NCBI GenBank assembly: GCA_002749535.1
Contig: MZZL01000043.1
Span: 1-23,136 of the forward strand
Source of the DNA: Apophysomyces variabilis
Lineage: Eukaryota; Mucoromycota; Mucoromycetes; Mucorales; Mucoraceae
DNA length: 23,136 nt
Direction of reading: 5' to 3'
A model generated the notes under the pieces. The model saw nothing but the letters and a program-made list of their open reading frames with translations, was not told where the DNA came from and did no database searches. A program made the position numbers and the translations under genes. Position 1 is the stretch's first letter. The number at the start of each line of letters is the position of its first letter. This document shows, in pieces, positions 18,765 through 23,136 of the stretch.

Positions 18765-21700
18765 ATTCAAACAATTTCTGACGGCGATGCAGTTGAAACA
18801 CACGACTTAGTTCAGGATAACGAGAAGTTGACTTTCAATACCGATATTGGCTGGAGTTTGTTCCGGCAGAACACAGTGAAAACGGCAAAAGGAATGACTG
18901 TGACAAAGATTTGTAATGGCGTCCTTGAATGTAATAATCACGCATGCGAAAGAAAAGGAACTCCTATACGTCCGGGCTGGAATAAGCAGCAGATTGCGAA
19001 GCAAGTATCGCACGGTTGTTTAGCATGCCGCAAGGAACTAATCCTGACCAAATGTACTGCTCACGTGAAATTTTTCGAGCCAGAGCGTCACATCATCATG
19101 GAGCATATAGGGAAGCATAATCATGGAACCTACGAAGGAAAGCATATTCCTAAGCAAGCAATAGCTGAATTTGAACAACTCGTCCTGGCTAACCCAGGAC
19201 AGCCACCGAAGGTTTTGCAATCTGGCATGGATAAGCACAACCCAGGCGCTTTTTATAAGCCTGTTCAATACATCCATCCAAAATTCATGAATATCGACCG
19301 ATTGACAAAGGAACGCCAGAAAGTCCTTGATGCATATGGAATATCTGTGCAGCAGGACAGGAAATGTACATGGAGTTCCTCGTTGTCATTGCAGGTTGAA
19401 TTCCCCGGATACTTCGTATCCTTCAATCTTCTGATCGATCAATTCTGTATTACATACAGATCTCCAATTATTCAACAGCTCGTAATGTTAGACAACTACC
19501 CGATTATAACTGATGTTACCTATGATGCTGCAGAAACCGGTTTTTATCTGCGTTCGACGTGTATATTTCTGGAACCATTGGCCAGACACGCCGTAATTTT
19601 CCAGGGTATACTGAGAGGCTTAAGTAACGATGACTATAAGAACTATTTCATTTCTTTTATGGAAACATATGGAATGAAAGATTTGGCTGACGATGGTTTT
19701 GTCGGTATGCTTGTTGACTTTTCTGCGGCGCAACGAAATGGCTTCATTTTAGCTATAGACAAGGTTAAGGGAGAAACGAACGGCGCAAAGTTTCTACGAG
19801 GCTGCCGATTCCATTACAAACAGTCGATACAGCGTATCAAGAAAAATCGTGCGTTCGTTCCTGAAGAGAGCGAAAATGTTTTTGAAAGATTAGCAATGGA
19901 CATGATGATTAGAAAGCATGAAAATGAGTATGCTGAAGCCAAAGACAGTATTCTAAAGCAATTCCCGAAATTAAGAGCTTGGGTAGCATGGTGGACGGCT
20001 CCAACTGTCAGTACCACGATATTTTTATCTGAACAGAGCACTATGAATGCCGCCTTAAGTAATTCAGTCTATACAACAACCAATGCAATGGAAGCAGCGC
20101 ATGCATATATTTACCGCCAGATGCCGAAGAAGCAGCCACTTCCGATAGCAATCAAGCAGTTCTTGCGCTATATGGCTACTGAAGAAGAGCGTATAACTGC
20201 ATATATGGAAGGGTTCGGTACTCGATATGACCGTGTACCTCGTAAACGATATCCAAGGAAGATCACCAAGCATAAATCTGACGGTCGCGCTCCAGACACA
20301 ACTACTGCGCTTATTCCCAAGAAAAGACACAGAGAAGGTAATAAAACAATATCAGGTATGCATGATTAACTACAATATGGTCAATCCTAATTGTTATACA
20401 ATAGATCAATTGGAAGCAAAGCAGCCAGAAAACTCAAACAGGATATGCAAGAAGTTTAAAAAAGATAATTACAACAGTCAGAATTTAAGTATAATATCTC
20501 TTACAAACTTAATTATTTGATTGTCAATCTATTCTAGAAAAATGTAGATTGGAGGAAGTACAGAAAGAAGAAGAGGAAGAGAAACAAAAAAAGCGAATGG
20601 AGATGTTATCAAGCAGAGCGCAAAGAGCAGCACGTTTATCCGAACTAAAAGTTCAACATAAACGCCAAAAAAAAACTGAAGCAGAAAGAAGAGCCAAGCA
20701 AAGGGCAACCGCGCAAGCTCCTGTTGAAGAAAGGTTAATATACAACTCAGTTAGTGATGTTAGCTTTTTAGAAATAGGGAATGGTACTGATATAATCCGT
20801 TTGCAGTTCCACAGCATATATTCAAGATAACAAGGGTCTTCATAGGAGCAGCGAACAGTGGATAGTGGAGTCAGGTATACCAGAAGCTAACTACTTTCCA
20901 ACCTATTGTCATAATAACCCCATGTTTATCATAGAAGACGTACACGAATTACTGCATATACCGACCAGACGGCCAATATCCTCTCGCATAAATACAGACG
21001 CTCTGGCAGAAGTCGCCCTGGATGAAGAAAGCGCAATTGAGAAGTTCGTCAACTTTGAAAAAACGGAAGAATACCCTCTAAAGATCAAGAGAAACAAATT
21101 TAACTCCTGCTATATCGATTCCATCTTCGAACTGCTTATGAGGGTTGTCCTACCAGTTTTTGAAGTACCCAAGGAATTGAGCGCCAATGCTTTTAGCAAG
21201 GAGCGTCTCATGTACACTCTACACAATTTGGCAAGCTCATGGAGTTTTGTTGAGGGTATTGAAGTGGCCAGAGAACACGTATGGAATCACACTACATCAT
21301 ATGGTTTCCAAAAGGGTGAATTTAATGATCCCTTAAATGTCTTACATTATCTGTTTGACAAATCCACTTATGAGTTGACGGTCCCTGTTCTAAAACACTT
21401 TGCATTTGCAACGCGAAGAGTGGTGAATAAGATCACTTTACCTAAAGGACCCAGATCCACTTGGGACGCCAAGGAGATAGTCCCTACAGAGGTTCCTGAA
21501 GCAGTATATCGACATCTGTTACTATATCTGACAGAAGACTTCATCAGGGAAAATGAGCTTGGTTGCCCAAGAACTGCAAATGTAGATTGGAGCACAGCTC
21601 TTACTGTCTTTCTTACAGAACCTGTCATTGAAGCGCATGAGTGTTATAGCGGGCTGTTAGGGCAGCAAAAGATTGTAAACTATCCTGATGCGCTTTTTCT

Positions 21701-22091
21701 AATTGATCTTTCAATAAGCTCGAGTATTCAAAGAAGCAAACAAGAGTCGGACACTTCGTTCTAAGTATTCTACCCTAAAGCAATAACTGTGCAACAAAGG
21801 GTATACCGCATAGCTGGCCGACTCGTTTTGAGTAAAGCTGCAGGACAACATTTCTGGTGTATCTGTTCTATAGATGGCCAGGTCATGAAGGTTGATAACA
21901 TGATGCCTGAAGCTAGATATTTGAAGCAAAATCTTCATAGCAAGATAAGAAACACTGTGCTTGTTGTGTACCATCTGCTAGATGAAGAAGAGCAGTGGAA
22001 CATAACTTTGGACAAGTGGTATAACAGGAAAGATCGCCATACGATCTTAAAGAGACATGCAAAAAGAGTAGAGCATCTTCTCAATAATTAA
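18765..22091 (+). CDS. MULE transposase with C-terminal USP-like peptidase domain
   Basis: Exons: 18765-20355 (or to 20337), 20538-20733, 20807-21723 and 21781-22091; all phases agree. Counted from codon 18828, there are 983 residues. The first in-frame ATG (18894) would cut into the zinc finger, so an upstream exon probably supplies the start. Domains: a GCM1/WRKY-type zinc finger (C29, C35, C40, C64, C67, C76, H97, H99); the MULE DDE core with ITDVTYD (D229), GMLVDFSAAQRNGF (D297), GCRFHYKQS (C326, H329) and TTNAMEAAHAY (E422); a Lys/Glu-rich coiled coil (about 510-560); then a papain-like module resembling ubiquitin-specific proteases. That module has a Cys box NSCYIDSIFELL (C676) and a His box GQHFWCICSIDGQVMKVDNM (H904, D919). 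The N-terminal part would bind and cut the element. A deubiquitinase-like role for the C-terminal part is inferred. Without splicing, the transposase stops at 20369 and the peptidase would be a separate gene. Confidence 0.85.
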
Positions 22092-22218
22092 ATTCCATTG
22101 CGATTTCTATTTTAAAGCATGAATATGTATTGGAAAAGCAATATACATCGGAAGTACACCCCAAGTACACCTTTCATTTTTGTTCACTCACTGATAACAT
22201 ATGTATTGGGGATTTGCC

Positions 22219-22560
22219 TTGGGCACTCCCCTCAGGCACTCCCCTCGGGTACTCCTCCCCCAAATTATTTGGGCGCCGTTATGATAAAGTAGACGCCGCT
22301 TGATATATAAGCCAGTAAAAATATCAAGAAATAGTGGAGGAATAAAGTACAGGTCGCATCCTAACAACTAATAAAGTGCTGGAGACATTAATAGGCTATA
22401 CAAAGTATAAAACATTTACATACTAATCTATATAATAGTCTAACTAACAACGTTATATAAAATAAAGAGAGGCTATACATAAGAAATCTATTTAAGAAGT
22501 TATTAAAGATATGAAGAGGGAGTGCCTGAGAAGGTAGTGTGTGAGAGAGGGAGTGCCCAA
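22219..22560. mobile_element. Inverted-repeat unit, MITE-like
   Basis: TTGGGCACTCCC at 22219-22230 is exactly inverted at 22549-22560, and TCAGGCACTCCC at 22232-22243 is exactly inverted at 22518-22529, giving nested 12-base repeats at both ends of a 342-base AT-rich unit with no ORF. This is the structure of a short non-autonomous DNA element. No target-site duplication is evident, and the relation to the MULE 130 bases upstream is unproven. Confidence 0.5.
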
Positions 22561-23136
22561 CACTGCGGTCAAAAAAAGATTCTACTATCGGTAGAAACTT
22601 GGTGGAATCTCTTCAAAGGTTTGTGGAATGTACCTTCCACCACCTTTTCCACCACCTTTCTACCACCCCCCCAAGTTCAACAATTGGATGAACTGCTATA
22701 TGACAGAGACCATTACGTTGATGTTATTGGATCAAGTAGTATGCATTAGAGGCTAACGTTTTAGTTTCATTCGACCATATTCCTTTATTCAAGCACTTTT
22801 TATTGGATTAACTTAACCTACAACGATACATTCTATTGGAGCTGCTGATTTTTATCTAGTCTATCCGATTGGATGTTCTTTTCGTTGTGTACATTATTTT
22901 AGCCATTAAGATACACTTCTTTATCATATACAAGGAAGCTTCTTTAGCTATATATATAGGAAAAAAACAGACACTTTTATTTTCTTGGAGCTATGTAGCG
23001 TAATGTACTAACAAATAGCTAACTTTATGCTTAGTTTTATATTATCTTACCTAATTACTGAAGGTTAAAGAAGCATAGCTTTTAAAAATGACAATTAGTA
23101 AAACGTACTAAAAGCTAACACACAGTAGCATACCTA
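22561..23136. other. AT-rich flank with a CCACC-rich tract, no gene seen
   Basis: Bases 22635-22670 are a polypyrimidine stretch built from repeated ttCCACCacc units and preceded by GTGGAA inverted copies, so the area can fold. The open frame at 22522-22749 is low-complexity and I do not accept it. The remainder to the window end is very AT-rich without a recognisable feature. Confidence 0.4.

Noticed and set aside
22522..22749. Plus-strand ORF over the MITE edge and CCACC tract
   Set aside because: It spans the inverted repeat and simple-sequence DNA; low complexity, no motif.
1..23136. CRISPR arrays, tRNA and rRNA genes
   Set aside because: No regularly spaced repeats, no tRNA A/B-box pairs and no rRNA-like sequence were seen; the genome is eukaryotic.

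Overview
This window looks like a piece of an early-diverging fungal chromosome, most likely Mucoromycota (Mucorales-like). The reasons are AT-rich DNA, many 37-75 nt GT-AG introns with TAAC/TAAT-type branch sites, a Rap/Ran-GAP gene of fungal build, and an unusual density of several transposon classes. The phylum is inferred from gene content and style; no rRNA or marker gene is present.

Layout. (1) Bases 1-3950 are the right part of a CACTA (EnSpm/Plavaka-like) DNA transposon. It has a partial coiled-coil ORF on the minus strand (1-249), a divergently transcribed seven-exon tnp2-type transposase (461-3597), an array of ATCCTT/AAGGAT subterminal repeats (3775-3934) and a canonical terminus reading CACTACGGG on the minus strand, ending at 3950. 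(2) The element sits in a spliced minus-strand gene of unknown function (3951-4819), whose 3' part must lie beyond the element's left end, outside the window. (3) Bases 4844-5810 are a frameshifted relic of a DIRS-type tyrosine recombinase, followed by about 2.3 kb without a convincing gene. (4) Bases 8322-12199 hold the best conventional host gene, an 11-exon Rap/Ran GTPase-activating protein with its catalytic Asn. (5) 12200-14953 is mostly non-coding, but a set of consensus splice sites at 14099-14486 suggests a tiny four-exon gene. (6) 14954-15879 (minus) is a two-exon integrase-type H2C2 zinc-binding protein with poly-alanine tracts. (7) 16534-18200 (minus) is a decayed non-LTR retrotransposon reverse transcriptase. 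(8) 18765-22091 is a Mutator-like (MULE) transposase with a GCM1/WRKY-type zinc finger, apparently spliced to a coiled coil and a C-terminal ubiquitin-specific-protease-like domain. (9) 22219-22560 is a small inverted-repeat, MITE-like unit, followed by AT-rich DNA with no gene seen.

The most interesting item is the MULE transposase fused to a USP-like cysteine peptidase. Its Cys box, His box and trailing Asp are all present, and every exon phase agrees. If real, this transposase would carry its own deubiquitinase-like module. Next come the nested CACTA insertion, an 18-base stop-bearing segment with perfect splice ends inside the CACTA transposase, and the hidden micro-exon gene at 14.1-14.5 kb.

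All splice junctions were assigned by eye from consensus sites and reading-frame phase. No transcript or homology search was available.
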